From an uncultured Eubacteriales bacterium (GTDB lineage Bacteria > Bacillota > Clostridia > Lachnospirales > Lachnospiraceae): a stretch of DNA of 44,996 nt. Positions 31,967 to 40,903 of this stretch are shown here, in pieces. Under the pieces are notes generated by a model. The model saw only the letters and a program-made list of their open reading frames with translations. It did not search any database and was not told the origin of the DNA. The stretch covers positions 1-44,996 of the forward strand of contig OMYS01000010.1 in the NCBI GenBank assembly GCA_900315305.1, written 5' to 3'. A program made the translations under genes and the position numbers. How positions within the stretch are numbered: the first letter of the stretch is position 1; each line of letters begins with the position of its first letter.

Positions 31967-32362
31967 TTGAAAATGAGCTGCCGGCAGGCCCGGAGAGATG
32001 TCACCCCGTATCTGGAGGGAAAACTCGACGATCGGGAGATGGCTGCATTTTTAAATCATATCGGGGAGTGCCCGAAATGCTATCATGAGCTGGAGACGAG
32101 CTTTATTATCCAGTATGCCTTAAAGCACATGGACGACGCGACGGACCGCTCATTTGACATGAAAAATATTCTGAAGGAGCATATACGCCGGTCTGAGCGG
32201 ATGCTGAGAAGAAGACGGATCATCCGGCTCATTCTCGATATCGTTGGCGCTGTTCTTGCCGCTGTCGCGGTCCTGGTGCTTCTTCATATTCTGTTTCCGC
32301 ATGTGATCGATCCGATTTACTATCTGGAGCGCTTCCTTGCATATCTGAAAGGACTATTCTGA
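31967..32362 (+). CDS. Small zinc-finger (zf-HC2-like) membrane protein
   Basis: A 131-residue protein. The N-terminal MSCRQARRDVTPYLEGKLDD...FLNHIGECPKCYHEL (about 3-42) has the HxxxCxxC arrangement of anti-sigma zinc fingers. A basic stretch RRSERMLRRRR is followed by one membrane helix (about 85-108) and a short tail. The fold suggests an anti-sigma or regulatory anchor, but no ECF sigma gene is adjacent. TTG 31967 is preferred over ATG 31973 because GGAGG (31953-31957) is 9 bases from the TTG. The stop is one base before the polA ATG, so the genes are coupled. Confidence 0.75.
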   Translation: MKMSCRQARRDVTPYLEGKLDDREMAAFLNHIGECPKCYHELETSFIIQYALKHMDDATDRSFDMKNILKEHIRRSERMLRRRRIIRLILDIVGAVLAAVAVLVLLHILFPHVIDPIYYLERFLAYLKGLF

Positions 32363-32363
32363 C

Positions 32364-35006
32364 ATGAGTGAAAAACTGGTTCTGATTGACGGGCACAGCA
32401 TCCTGTTCCGGGCATTTTACGGGATGCCGCTTGGGATGACGGCGCCCGACGGCACCCATACAAATGCCGTCTACGGGTTCCTTGCGATTCTGCACAAGGT
32501 CATCGAGGAGGAGAAGCCGGACTATCTTGCCGTCGCGTTTGACCTCGCGGCGCCGACCTTCCGCCACAAGCTGTACCCGGCTTACAAGGGGACGCGGCAG
32601 AAGGCACCGGAGGAGTTCCATGAGCAGGTCCCGGTCATGAAGAAGCTGCTGACCGACATGGAGATCCCGGTCCTGACGGCGGAGGGCTGGGAGGCCGATG
32701 ATATCCTCGGCACGCTCGCAAGAGATGCGGAAATGAAGGGCGTCGGCGTGTCGCTCATTTCCGGGGACCGCGATCTTCTGCAGATTGCAAGTGCCGGGAC
32801 TGAGATTGTCATCCCGAAGACGAGGGGCGGAAAGACGACGTATGAGCGGTACACGCCGGAGATTGTAAAGAAGACCTACGGGGTCACGCCGGAGGCTTTC
32901 ATTGAGCTGAAGGCGCTCATGGGCGATACGTCCGACAACGTGCCGGGCCTTCCCGGCGTGGGGCCGAAGACGGCGCAGAAGATCATGGAGACGTTCGGCT
33001 CGATTGAAAATGCACACAATCACGTCGATGAGGTGAAGCCGCCGAGGGCGTCGAAGGCGATGAAGGAGAACTGGGACCAGTTGCTCCTGAGCCTCGACCT
33101 CGTGACGATTAGGACAAATGCGCCTGTTCATTTTGATGAGGAGGCGATGCGCCTCGGGAACCCCTACAACGAGAAGAGCTACGAGGACTTTAAGAGGCTC
33201 GGCTTCACGAGCCTCCTCGGGCGCTTTGACATGAACAGGGCGCCGAAGGCACCGGAGTTTTCATTTGAGGAGGTGAGCGACCTCGCGGAGATGGCCTCCT
33301 CCTTTGAGAAGGCGGCGCATGAAAAGAAAATCGGCGTCTCGCTCCTTGAGGAGGACGGAAAAATTTATGCGGCGGGCCTTGCGGACGGAAGGTCCGTCCG
33401 GGTCTTCCGGACGCGTGGCTTCATCACGGAGGCCGACCTGCTTCGGTATCTCGGGGAGGCCGTATCTCATGCGGGACAGACCGCGTGCATGAATGTGAAG
33501 GCGCTGCTCCGCCATTTTCCGGAGATTCAGTCGACAGGAAACCTCTTTGACGCGGTCGTCGCGGCGTATCTCACGGACCCGCTGAAGTCCGACTGGGCGT
33601 ACGATTCGGTCGCCTCTGCATTTTTGAAACAAACGGTCCCGTCGGAGGAGGAGCTCATCGGAAAGAAGGGCCTTGCGGCCGCTTACGCAGACGGAAAGGA
33701 CGAGGAGATATCGCGTCTTGCCGCGTATATGGCGGCTGTCGCTCTCGATTCGGCCGGGCCGCTTACGCAGAAGCTCTCGGCGCTCGGCATGGAGAAGCTG
33801 TTCACGGACGTCGAGATGCCGCTCACGCGGACGCTCGCCTCGATGGAAAATGAAGGGATTATCTGCCGGCGCGATGAGCTCGCGAAATACGGTGCGTCCC
33901 TCACTGCGCGGATCGACGAGCTGACGGATCTCATTTACAGCGAGGCGGGAGAGGAATTCAACATCAATTCGCCGAAGCAGCTCGGCAATATCCTCTTTGA
34001 GAAGATGCACCTCACGGGCGGAAAGAAGACGAAGACAGGGTATTCCACAGCTGCGGATGTCCTCGAGAAGCTCGCGCCGGACTATCCGATCGTCGCCAAT
34101 GTCCTCGAGTACCGGACGCTTGCGAAGCTCAAGTCGACGTACGCCGACGGGCTGGCTGCATTTATCAAAGAGGACGGAAAGATCCACACGACGTTCAATC
34201 AGACCATCACGGCGACGGGGCGGCTCTCGAGTGCGGACCCGAACCTGCAGAATATTCCGATGCGGGAGGAGCTGGGGAGACTGATTCGGAAATGCTTTTA
34301 TCCGGCCGAAGGCTGTGTATTTGTCGACGCGGACTACTCGCAGATCGAGCTTCGGATTCTCGCGCACATGTCGGGCGATGAGAAGCTGATCGAGGCGTAC
34401 CGGGAGGCAAAGGACATCCACCGGATCACGGCGTCGCAGGTGTTCCATACGCCATTTGATGAGGTCACGGACCTGCAGAGGCGGAACGCCAAGGCGGTCA
34501 ATTTCGGCATCGTGTACGGGATCAGCTCCTTCGGTCTCTCCCAGGGCCTCTCGATCTCGCGGAGAGAGGCACAGGAATATATCAATCAGTATTTCAAGAC
34601 CTATCCGAAGATCAAGACCTTCCTCGACGGACTGGTCGAGTCGGCGAGGGAGAAGGGATACGCGGTCTCGCTGTTCGGACGGATCCGCCCGATTCCGGAG
34701 CTGAAATCGAAGAATTACATGCAGAGAAGCTTCGGGGAGCGCGCCGCGATGAACAGTCCGATTCAGGGGACGGCGGCCGATATCATGAAGATCGCGATGA
34801 ACCGCGTCTATGCGCGTCTCCGCAGGGAGGTGCCGGAGGCAAGGCTCATTCTTCAGATCCACGATGAGCTCCTCGTCGAGGCGCCGGAGGGTAAGGCGGA
34901 GCAGGTGCAGACGATCCTCACGGAGGAAATGAAGCACGCGGCCGACCTCAAGGTGACGCTCGAGACGGACTGCCACATCGGGAGAAACTGGTACGAGGCG
35001 AAGTGA
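32364..35006 (+). CDS. polA: DNA polymerase I
   Basis: An 880-residue family A polymerase for gap filling and Okazaki fragment maturation. The N-terminal 5'-3' exonuclease (about 1-290) has LIDGHSILFRAFYG, AEGWEADDILGTLA, SGDRDLLQIA and GDTSDNVPGLPGVGPKTA. The middle 3'-5' exonuclease fold is degenerate: KIGVSLLEEDG replaces the DxE motif and NVKALLRHF lacks the second aspartate. The polymerase domain has VDADYSQIELRILAH (motif A), RRNAKAVNFGIVYG (motif B) and QIHDELLVE (motif C). Loss of proofreading is common in Firmicutes PolI. It follows the zinc-finger gene by one base. Confidence 0.97.
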   Translation: MSEKLVLIDGHSILFRAFYGMPLGMTAPDGTHTNAVYGFLAILHKVIEEEKPDYLAVAFDLAAPTFRHKLYPAYKGTRQKAPEEFHEQVPVMKKLLTDMEIPVLTAEGWEADDILGTLARDAEMKGVGVSLISGDRDLLQIASAGTEIVIPKTRGGKTTYERYTPEIVKKTYGVTPEAFIELKALMGDTSDNVPGLPGVGPKTAQKIMETFGSIENAHNHVDEVKPPRASKAMKENWDQLLLSLDLVTIRTNAPVHFDEEAMRLGNPYNEKSYEDFKRLGFTSLLGRFDMNRAPKAPEFSFEEVSDLAEMASSFEKAAHEKKIGVSLLEEDGKIYAAGLADGRSVRVFRTRGFITEADLLRYLGEAVSHAGQTACMNVKALLRHFPEIQSTGNLFDAVVAAYLTDPLKSDWAYDSVASAFLKQTVPSEEELIGKKGLAAAYADGKDEEISRLAAYMAAVALDSAGPLTQKLSALGMEKLFTDVEMPLTRTLASMENEGIICRRDELAKYGASLTARIDELTDLIYSEAGEEFNINSPKQLGNILFEKMHLTGGKKTKTGYSTAADVLEKLAPDYPIVANVLEYRTLAKLKSTYADGLAAFIKEDGKIHTTFNQTITATGRLSSADPNLQNIPMREELGRLIRKCFYPAEGCVFVDADYSQIELRILAHMSGDEKLIEAYREAKDIHRITASQVFHTPFDEVTDLQRRNAKAVNFGIVYGISSFGLSQGLSISRREAQEYINQYFKTYPKIKTFLDGLVESAREKGYAVSLFGRIRPIPELKSKNYMQRSFGERAAMNSPIQGTAADIMKIAMNRVYARLRREVPEARLILQIHDELLVEAPEGKAEQVQTILTEEMKHAADLKVTLETDCHIGRNWYEAK

Positions 35007-35050
35007 GCGGTAAGCTTCGCTTCATACGCCCTCACCGCTCCTGATATCGC
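35005..35050 (+). repeat. Second-family repeat copy after polA
   Basis: Bases 35026-35050 match 12186-12210 exactly over 25 bases. GAGCGGT (35005-35011) pairs with ACCGCTC (35034-35040) and an inner AAGC/GCTT forms a small tip, so it folds as a hairpin starting at the polA stop codon. No T-run follows. Confidence 0.6.
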
Positions 35051-35112
35051 TACTGTATCCGGAGCCTGAATGGCGTGCGAATTGAAACCGGAACATGTCG
35101 CAGGGGGAATAT

Positions 35113-35799
35113 ATGATTGTACTTGGAGTTATGGGAGGCGTCGGGGCCGGGAAGTCAACTGTCCTTGACTGCCTTCAGCGCAGGTACGGGGCTTTATTAA
35201 TCAAGCTCGACGATCTCGGAAAACAGGTCCTTGAGCCGGGAACAAGCGGTTATGAGAAGACCGTGCAGCTCTTTGGAAGAGATATCGTGACAGAGGACGG
35301 AAGTCTTGACCGGAAGAAGATGGCATCTCTTGTCTTTACGGACGAGAAGCTCCGGCAGGCGCTCGATTATATTGTGCACCCGGCCGTGCGGGAGATGACG
35401 CTGCGCATCCTCGAAGGAGAGCGCGCGGCCGAAGCGAGCGCGCGGGACGGGAAGCAGGGCCTCGGGAAAAACGGCGGAGGACAGAGCGGCATCGGGATGC
35501 CGGGAGAGAGGCTCTGCGTCATCGAGTCGGCGATCCTCGTCGAGGCGCATTATGATGCATTGTGCGATGAAGTGTGGTATATTTATGCAGACGAAAAGAC
35601 CAGAGAGGAGAGACTCCGCATGTCACGCGGATACTCCTCCCGGCGGAGCCGCGCCGTCATGGACAGTCAGATGACGGACGCGGAGTTCCGGGCACACGCG
35701 AACCGTGTGATCGACAACAGCGGGAGCCCGGAGCAGACAGAAGCAGAGATCGGGCAGTGCATGGAGGCGCTTGTCTCTGCCAGAAAGGGAATTGAATGA
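35113..35799 (+). CDS. coaE: Dephospho-CoA kinase
   Basis: A 228-residue P-loop kinase for the last step of CoA synthesis. Walker A GGVGAGKST is at about 8-16, KLDDLGKQVLEPG follows, and HPAVREM is near residue 90. A glycine-rich insert (about residues 108-135, SARDGKQGLGKNGGGQSGIG) interrupts the sequence before VIESAILVEAHYD, making it longer than the usual 200 or so. ATG 35113 is chosen since CAGGGGGAA lies just upstream; ATG 35095 has none. polA-coaE is a common pair. Confidence 0.92.
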   Translation: MIVLGVMGGVGAGKSTVLDCLQRRYGALLIKLDDLGKQVLEPGTSGYEKTVQLFGRDIVTEDGSLDRKKMASLVFTDEKLRQALDYIVHPAVREMTLRILEGERAAEASARDGKQGLGKNGGGQSGIGMPGERLCVIESAILVEAHYDALCDEVWYIYADEKTREERLRMSRGYSSRRSRAVMDSQMTDAEFRAHANRVIDNSGSPEQTEAEIGQCMEALVSARKGIE

Positions 35800-36593
35800 A
35801 ATTTTGCAGCATAGCCAGCGGAAGCAGCGGGAACTGCATTTTCGCGGGCAGTTCACATACATCGGTCCTTGTTGACGCCGGTATATCAGGAAAGAGGATC
35901 GAGCAGGGCTTAAACGGCCTCGACATGACGACGAAGGACATCGACGGAATCCTGGTGACCCATGAGCACAGTGATCACATCAAGGGACTCGGCGTCCTCG
36001 CAAGGCGCTACGGACTCCCGATCTACGGGACGAAGGGGACGCTTGACGCCGTGGCGGACATGCCGAATATCGGCAAGATCCCGGAGGGCTTGTTCCATGT
36101 CGTCAGGACGGACACGGATTTCTCAGTCGGTGATCTGACCATTCATCCGTTTGCGATCTCTCACGACGCGGCGGAGCCGTGCGGCTATCGGATCAGCCAC
36201 GACGGGAAGTCGGCGGCTGTCGCGACCGACATGGGCTGCTACGACGACTACATCGTGGAGAACCTGAAGGGGCTTGATGTCCTTCTTCTTGAGTCTAATC
36301 ATGACGTTCACATGCTTCAGGCCGGACGCTACCCGTATTATCTGAAGCGGAGAATCATGAGCGACAAGGGACATCTCTCCAATGAGACGAGCGGCCAGCT
36401 CCTGTGCCGCGTTCTGCACGACAATATCCGGGAGATCTTTCTCGGACATCTGAGCAAGGAAAATAACTACGAGGCGCTCGCCTTCGAGACTGTCAGCGAC
36501 GAGATCACTCTCGGCGATAACCCATATAAATCAAAGGATTTCCGCATATCGATCGCGCACCGCGACCGGGCCGGAGAGCCTGCCATTTTCTGA
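35796..36593 (+). CDS. WalJ/YycJ-type metallo-beta-lactamase-fold hydrolase
   Basis: A 265-residue protein with CSIASGSSGNCIFAG at the N-terminus, THEHSDHIKGLGVLARRYGL (HxHxDH near residue 55), the downstream ligands in FAISHDAAEP and VATDMGCYDD, and a late LGHLSKENN that supplies another histidine. This pattern fits the YycJ/WalJ group, reported as DNA exonucleases in mismatch repair or linked to cell-wall control. Its start overlaps the coaE stop by 4 bases (ATGA), giving translational coupling with coaE and a functional grouping with polA. The substrate is inferred from family only. Confidence 0.88.
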   Translation: MKFCSIASGSSGNCIFAGSSHTSVLVDAGISGKRIEQGLNGLDMTTKDIDGILVTHEHSDHIKGLGVLARRYGLPIYGTKGTLDAVADMPNIGKIPEGLFHVVRTDTDFSVGDLTIHPFAISHDAAEPCGYRISHDGKSAAVATDMGCYDDYIVENLKGLDVLLLESNHDVHMLQAGRYPYYLKRRIMSDKGHLSNETSGQLLCRVLHDNIREIFLGHLSKENNYEALAFETVSDEITLGDNPYKSKDFRISIAHRDRAGEPAIF

Positions 36594-36678
36594 CAGAAGC
36601 AGGAGTTAAGAAAGGGCCGCCTGAGGCAGGGCGCGCCGGAATACCCGGACATACGGGATCATGAGGAGGACTTTACAA

Positions 36679-36951
36679 ATGAAGAGAACCATCATCACAG
36701 TCGTCGGCAAGGACACAGTCGGCATTATCGCGAAGGTCTGCACATATCTGGCGGACAACAACATGAACATTCTGGATATCTCGCAGACAATTACCGGCGG
36801 CTTCTTCAATATGATGATGATCGTCGATGTGTCGGCATCCGGCAAGGCATTTGCGGACGTCAAGTCCGACCTGGAGGAACTCGGCAAGGGAATCGGTGTC
36901 TCCATCCATGTACAGAGCGAGGAAATTTTCGATATGATGCACCGCATCTGA
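36679..36951 (+). CDS. ACT domain protein (UPF0237 type)
   Basis: A 90-residue single ACT domain: [37 protein letters not shown], then [12 protein letters not shown]. It is the small regulatory fold that binds amino acids, here free-standing. ATG 36679 is chosen because AGGAGG ends 9 bases upstream; the in-frame ATG 36661 itself overlaps that site. It pairs with the PFL gene 55 bases downstream, a combination conserved across Firmicutes and archaea whose function is not settled. Confidence 0.9.
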   Translation: MKRTIITVVGKDTVGIIAKVCTYLADNNMNILDISQTITGGFFNMMMIVDVSASGKAFADVKSDLEELGKGIGVSIHVQSEEIFDMMHRI

Positions 36952-37006
36952 TGACTGTGAAACCCGCCGGCCTCTGGCAGGCGGGACCTTGGAAGGAGAG
37001 ACCGAA

Positions 37007-38371
37007 ATGATCAATATCAACGAAGTATTTGAGACCAACAACATGATCGAGAAGGAGAATTTCGACGTCCGTACGATCACGATGGGCATCAGTCTTCTCG
37101 ACTGCATCGATTCTGACCTCGCGGAGACGAACCGGAAGATCCGGGAGAAGATCCTCTCGAAGGCGCAGAACCTGGTCTCTACAGGAAATGAAATCAGCAA
37201 TGAGCTCGGTGTCCCGATCGTCAACAAGCGTGTGTCCGTGACCCCGATTGCGCTGATCGGCAGCGCCTGCTGTCACACGCCGGATGATTTCGTGACGATC
37301 GCGAAGACGCTCGATGACTGCGCGAAGACGATCGGCATTAACTTCATCGGCGGCTACAGCGCGCTTGTCTCCGAGGGCATGACGGCGGCCGATGAGCTTC
37401 TCATTCACTCGATCCCGAAGGCACTCGCGACGACGGAGCGCGTCTGCAGCTCGATCAATGTCGGCTCGACAAAGCAGGGCATCAATATGGACGCCGTGCG
37501 TCTGATGGGCGACATCGTCCGCGAGACGGCTGAGCTCACGGGTGATGAGGACGGCCTCGGCTGCGCAAAGCTCGTTATTTTCTGCAATGCGCCGGACGAC
37601 AACCCGTTCATGGCGGGCGCGTTCCACGGCGTCACGATGCCGGACGCTGTCATCAATGTCGGTGTCTCAGGCCCGGGCGTCGTCAAGTGCGCGCTCGAGG
37701 AGTGCAGGGACGCTGACTTCGAGGTCCTCTGCGAGACGATCAAGAAGACGGCATTTAAGATCACGCGTGTCGGCCAGCTGGTCGCGCAGGAGGCATCGAA
37801 GCGCCTCGGCGTCCCGTTCGGCATCATCGATCTGTCGCTTGCGCCGACACCGGCCATTGGTGATTCCGTCGCGGACATTCTCGAGGAAATGGGTCTTGAG
37901 AGGGCCGGCGCTCCGGGCACGACGGCTGCGCTCGCACTTCTCAACGACCAGGTCAAGAAGGGCGGAGTCATGGCATCCTCCTATGTCGGCGGCCTTTCCG
38001 GCGCGTTCATCCCGGTCAGCGAGGACCAGGGCATGATCAACGCGGTCGAGGCGGGAGCGCTCACGATTGAGAAGCTCGAGGCTATGACCTGCGTCTGCTC
38101 GGTCGGCCTTGATATGATCGCGATCCCGGGAGATACGAAGGCGACGACCATCTCCGGCATCATCGCCGATGAGATGGCGCTCGGAATGATTAACCAGAAG
38201 ACGACCGCAGTCCGCCTCATCCCGGCCATCGGAAAGGGAGTCGGCGACACCGTCGAATTCGGCGGTCTGCTCGGCCACGCGCCGATCATGCCGGTCAACC
38301 AGTTCGACTGCTCGCGCTTCGTGAGCCGCGGCGGCCGCATCCCGGCACCGGTACACTCTTTTAAAAATTAA
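37007..38371 (+). CDS. PFL family protein (UPF0210)
   Basis: A 454-residue protein of the UPF0210/DUF711 group, related in fold to glycyl-radical enzymes but not shown to carry a radical. Typical segments are [20 protein letters not shown] at the start, [53 protein letters not shown] near residue 270, and [14 protein letters not shown] near 365. It is glycine- and alanine-rich and cytosolic. ATG 37007 follows AAGGAGAG. It is linked to the ACT gene, which may sense a ligand for it; the reaction is unknown. Confidence 0.9.
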   Translation: MININEVFETNNMIEKENFDVRTITMGISLLDCIDSDLAETNRKIREKILSKAQNLVSTGNEISNELGVPIVNKRVSVTPIALIGSACCHTPDDFVTIAKTLDDCAKTIGINFIGGYSALVSEGMTAADELLIHSIPKALATTERVCSSINVGSTKQGINMDAVRLMGDIVRETAELTGDEDGLGCAKLVIFCNAPDDNPFMAGAFHGVTMPDAVINVGVSGPGVVKCALEECRDADFEVLCETIKKTAFKITRVGQLVAQEASKRLGVPFGIIDLSLAPTPAIGDSVADILEEMGLERAGAPGTTAALALLNDQVKKGGVMASSYVGGLSGAFIPVSEDQGMINAVEAGALTIEKLEAMTCVCSVGLDMIAIPGDTKATTISGIIADEMALGMINQKTTAVRLIPAIGKGVGDTVEFGGLLGHAPIMPVNQFDCSRFVSRGGRIPAPVHSFKN

Positions 38372-38381
38372 ACGCAAATGA

Positions 38382-38552
38382 GCAGGGCGCCACGCACGTG
38401 AAAAGACGCAGGAAGCATGCTTGCATGCTTCGTTGCGGCTTTTCATGTGCGTGAGCATCGTGCGAACGCACGATGCTCACGGCCCGAAGGGCCGTGAGAG
38501 GCGCCCGTAGGACAGAGGCAACAGGCCCGAAGGGCCGTGAGACTTGCCCTGC
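38382..38552 (+). other. Multi-stem structured element upstream of tmcAL
   Basis: Stems: GCAGGGC (38382-38388)/GCCCTGC (38546-38552); GGCGCC (38386-38391)/GGCGCC (38500-38505); a long hairpin 38391-38453 (15 bp then 3 bp then AAGCATG-CTTG-CATGCTT); a 13- to 15-bp hairpin 38450-38481; and two GGCCC-GAA-GGGCC hairpins inside an exact 19-base direct repeat (38481-38499, 38524-38542). The first two stems exclude each other, as do the ends of the fourth and fifth. It could be a structured leader, a small RNA or a repeat. No T-run terminator is visible. Confidence 0.7.
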
Positions 38553-38590
38553 GAAACCCTAAAACGCCGGACAGGAGAAGGAGCCACAAC

Positions 38591-39790
38591 TTGAAAATTG
38601 CAGCAATCATTGGTGAATTCAATCCCTTTCATAACGGCCACCGCCTGATCATTCAGCGGGCCCACGAGCTCGGCGCGGACCGCGTCATCGTCCTGATGAG
38701 TGGCGATTTTGTCCAGCGCGGCCTCCCTGCCATCACGGACAGCCACACACGCGCTCACATGGCGCTCCTCGGCGGCGCGGACGCGATTCTGTGGTACCCG
38801 GCGCGGTTTTCCTCCTCCTCCGCGGAGTCCTTTGCAAGTCACGCAGTTGATATCCTGAACGGTCTCGGCTGCGTCGATATGCTTGTGTTCGGGAGCGAGA
38901 GCGGTGACCTTTCACGCATGAGCGCGCTCGCCGATATTCTCGCGGATGAGCCGGAGGACTACAGGCAGAAGCTCCGCGAGGGACTGAAGGCGGGGCTCTC
39001 ATTTCCAAAGGCGAGGGCGGAGGCGATTCCGGAATATGCCGATCTCATCTCAAGCCCGAATAATATTCTCGGCGTCGAATATCTGAAGGCACTGAAGAGA
39101 ACGGGATCGAAGATAAAGCCATTTACGTGCGTGCGGGAGGGCAGCAGCTATCTCGATGACAGCACGCTCGGGGCACTCTCGTCGGCGGCCTCCGTGAGAC
39201 GGGCGCTCGCGCAGGGCAACCATTTCCCGGGACTCGAGATTGCTGTCCCGAAGGACTGCCTCGATGTGCTAAGGAAGGACCTCGGCATCTATGGCGTGAC
39301 CAATGAAAATGATTTCTCCCTCCTTCTTGCGGAGAGGCTCTGGCAGGTCGGAGAGCCGTTCCTTCTCACGAAATTTGCGGATGTGACGGAGGACCTCGCC
39401 AATACAATTTTCAAGAAGCGCGGCATGTTCCTGAATTTTGATGACTTTGCGGACCGGTGTGTCTCAAAGAGCCTGACGAAGACCCATGTCTACCGCGCAT
39501 TTCTCCACATTGTTCTCGATGTGCAGAAAAACAGCCTGCTTGACGGCGCGCGCCTCACGCAGGTGCTCGGGTTCCGGAAGGAGAGCACGGACGTCATCTC
39601 GAAAATTCAGACATGCGCGGAGATTCCGGTGATCATGAACCCGCCCGCGGAGAAGGACAGACTGCCGGACGCGGAGAGAAAGCTGTTCGAGGATGAGCTC
39701 CGCATTTCCAGTCTCTATGAGATGGTCCGCGCGCAGAAGGTTGGAAGACCGGTGCGAAATGTACTCACAAAAGAACTAATAAAGGTCTGA
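38591..39790 (+). CDS. tmcAL: tRNA(Met) cytidine acetate ligase
   Basis: A 399-residue nucleotidyltransferase-superfamily protein (YlbM type). TmcAL activates acetate with ATP and acetylates the wobble cytidine (C34) of elongator tRNA-Met. The N-terminal IIGEFNPFHNGHRLII (HxGH-like nucleotide site) is followed by MSGDFVQRGLPA, FGSESGDLSRM, and SSPNNILGVEYLKALKR near 155. TTG 38591 is chosen because GGAGAAGGAG lies 7 bases upstream and the family starts KIAAIIGEFNP; the longer frame from 38537 runs into the structured element. It sits directly before pta-ackA, enzymes of acetate metabolism. Confidence 0.9.
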   Translation: MKIAAIIGEFNPFHNGHRLIIQRAHELGADRVIVLMSGDFVQRGLPAITDSHTRAHMALLGGADAILWYPARFSSSSAESFASHAVDILNGLGCVDMLVFGSESGDLSRMSALADILADEPEDYRQKLREGLKAGLSFPKARAEAIPEYADLISSPNNILGVEYLKALKRTGSKIKPFTCVREGSSYLDDSTLGALSSAASVRRALAQGNHFPGLEIAVPKDCLDVLRKDLGIYGVTNENDFSLLLAERLWQVGEPFLLTKFADVTEDLANTIFKKRGMFLNFDDFADRCVSKSLTKTHVYRAFLHIVLDVQKNSLLDGARLTQVLGFRKESTDVISKIQTCAEIPVIMNPPAEKDRLPDAERKLFEDELRISSLYEMVRAQKVGRPVRNVLTKELIKV

Positions 39791-39795
39791 ATGCG

Positions 39796-39823
39796 CTTGC
39801 TGATTTCATGGGCTGGTTTATAA
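39796..39823 (+). promoter_or_regulatory. Promoter of pta-ackA
   Basis: TTGCTG (39796-39801), a 16-base spacer and a perfect TATAAT (39818-39823), with start expected near 39830 and a leader of about 55 bases. The -35 box lies just after the tmcAL stop. Confidence 0.65.
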
Positions 39824-39884
39824 TAATAGTTGTATACATTATCCGGTGACTGCACCGGGTAACAGAAATGAAAGGAGTACAGGA

Positions 39885-40880
39885 ATGTCATTTATTGATG
39901 AAATCAAGGCTAAGGCAAAGGCTGACAAGAAGAGAATCGTTCTCCCGGAGACGATGGACAAGAGAACATTCGAGGCTGCTGAGAAGATTCTGAAGGAAGG
40001 AATCGCAGACCTCATTCTGATCGGCACGCCGGAGGCAATTGCCGAGAACGGAAAGGGCTTTGATCTGACTGGCGCGACAATCGTTGACCCGTTTAATGAT
40101 CCGAACAAGCAGAAATACATCGATAAATTTGTTGAGCTTCGCGCTAAGAAGGGCGTCACACCGGAATCCGCGAAGGAGCAGATGGAGAAGGATTACATGT
40201 ACTATGCATGCCTCATGTGCAAGTGCGGCGACGCTGACGGCGTTGTCTCCGGCGCATGCCACTCCACAGGCAACACGATTCGTCCGGCTCTTCAGCTGCT
40301 GAAGACAAAGAAGGGTGTCCGCTCCGTATCCGGCTTCTTCCTCATGGAGGTCCCGAACTGCACAATGGGCGAGCACGGCCTGTTCGTATTTGCAGACTGT
40401 GCAGTCAACGTCGATTTTGATTCCGCAAAGCTCGCGGAGATCGCAGCCCTTTCTGCAGAGTCCTTCCGCAACTTCGTCGGCGCTGAGCCGAAGGTCGCTA
40501 TGCTGTCCTATTCCACAAAGGGATCCGCAAAGCACGACGATGTCACAAAGGTGGCAGATGCCGTCAAGATCGCGCATGAGCAGTATCCGGACATCAAGCT
40601 GGACGGCGAGCTTCAGCTCGACGCGGCAATCGTTCCGGAGGTTGCAGCACTCAAGGCTCCGGGCAGCGAGGTCGCAGGCCATGCGAACACGCTTGTATTC
40701 CCGTCTCTTGAGGCCGGCAACATCGGCTACAAGCTCGTTCAGAGACTGGCCAAGGCCAATGCGTACGGACCGGTCCTTCAGGGTCTCGCATACCCGGTCA
40801 ACGATCTGTCCCGCGGCTGCTACGCAGATGATATCGTAGGCGTCGTTGCGATGACAGCTGTTCAGGCACAGATGGCATAA
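39885..40880 (+). CDS. pta: Phosphate acetyltransferase
   Basis: A 331-residue enzyme that converts acetyl-CoA and phosphate to acetyl phosphate, for ATP-yielding acetate production with AckA. It is the short form (catalytic PTA_PTB domain only): KKRIVLPETMDKRTFEAAEK at the start, GVVSGACHSTGNTIRPALQL near residue 120, and GPVLQGLAYPVNDLSRGC near 300. ATG 39885 follows GAAAGGAGTAC. Codon use is of the highly expressed type (ACA, GCA). The gap to ackA is only 23 bases, so they form an operon. Confidence 0.96.
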   Translation: MSFIDEIKAKAKADKKRIVLPETMDKRTFEAAEKILKEGIADLILIGTPEAIAENGKGFDLTGATIVDPFNDPNKQKYIDKFVELRAKKGVTPESAKEQMEKDYMYYACLMCKCGDADGVVSGACHSTGNTIRPALQLLKTKKGVRSVSGFFLMEVPNCTMGEHGLFVFADCAVNVDFDSAKLAEIAALSAESFRNFVGAEPKVAMLSYSTKGSAKHDDVTKVADAVKIAHEQYPDIKLDGELQLDAAIVPEVAALKAPGSEVAGHANTLVFPSLEAGNIGYKLVQRLAKANAYGPVLQGLAYPVNDLSRGCYADDIVGVVAMTAVQAQMA

Positions 40881-40903
40881 TAAAAACAGGAGAGAATAAG
40901 AAA

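Noticed and set aside
33261..34976. 571-codon open frame on the minus strand inside polA
   Set aside because: It is a mirror frame of a GC-rich gene with strong codon bias. The plus strand encodes a complete PolI with all motifs, and the antisense product is arginine/leucine-rich without recognisable domains.
38481..38542. Direct repeats as a possible CRISPR array
   Set aside because: Only two 19-base units separated by 24 bases, inside hairpins, with no cas genes.
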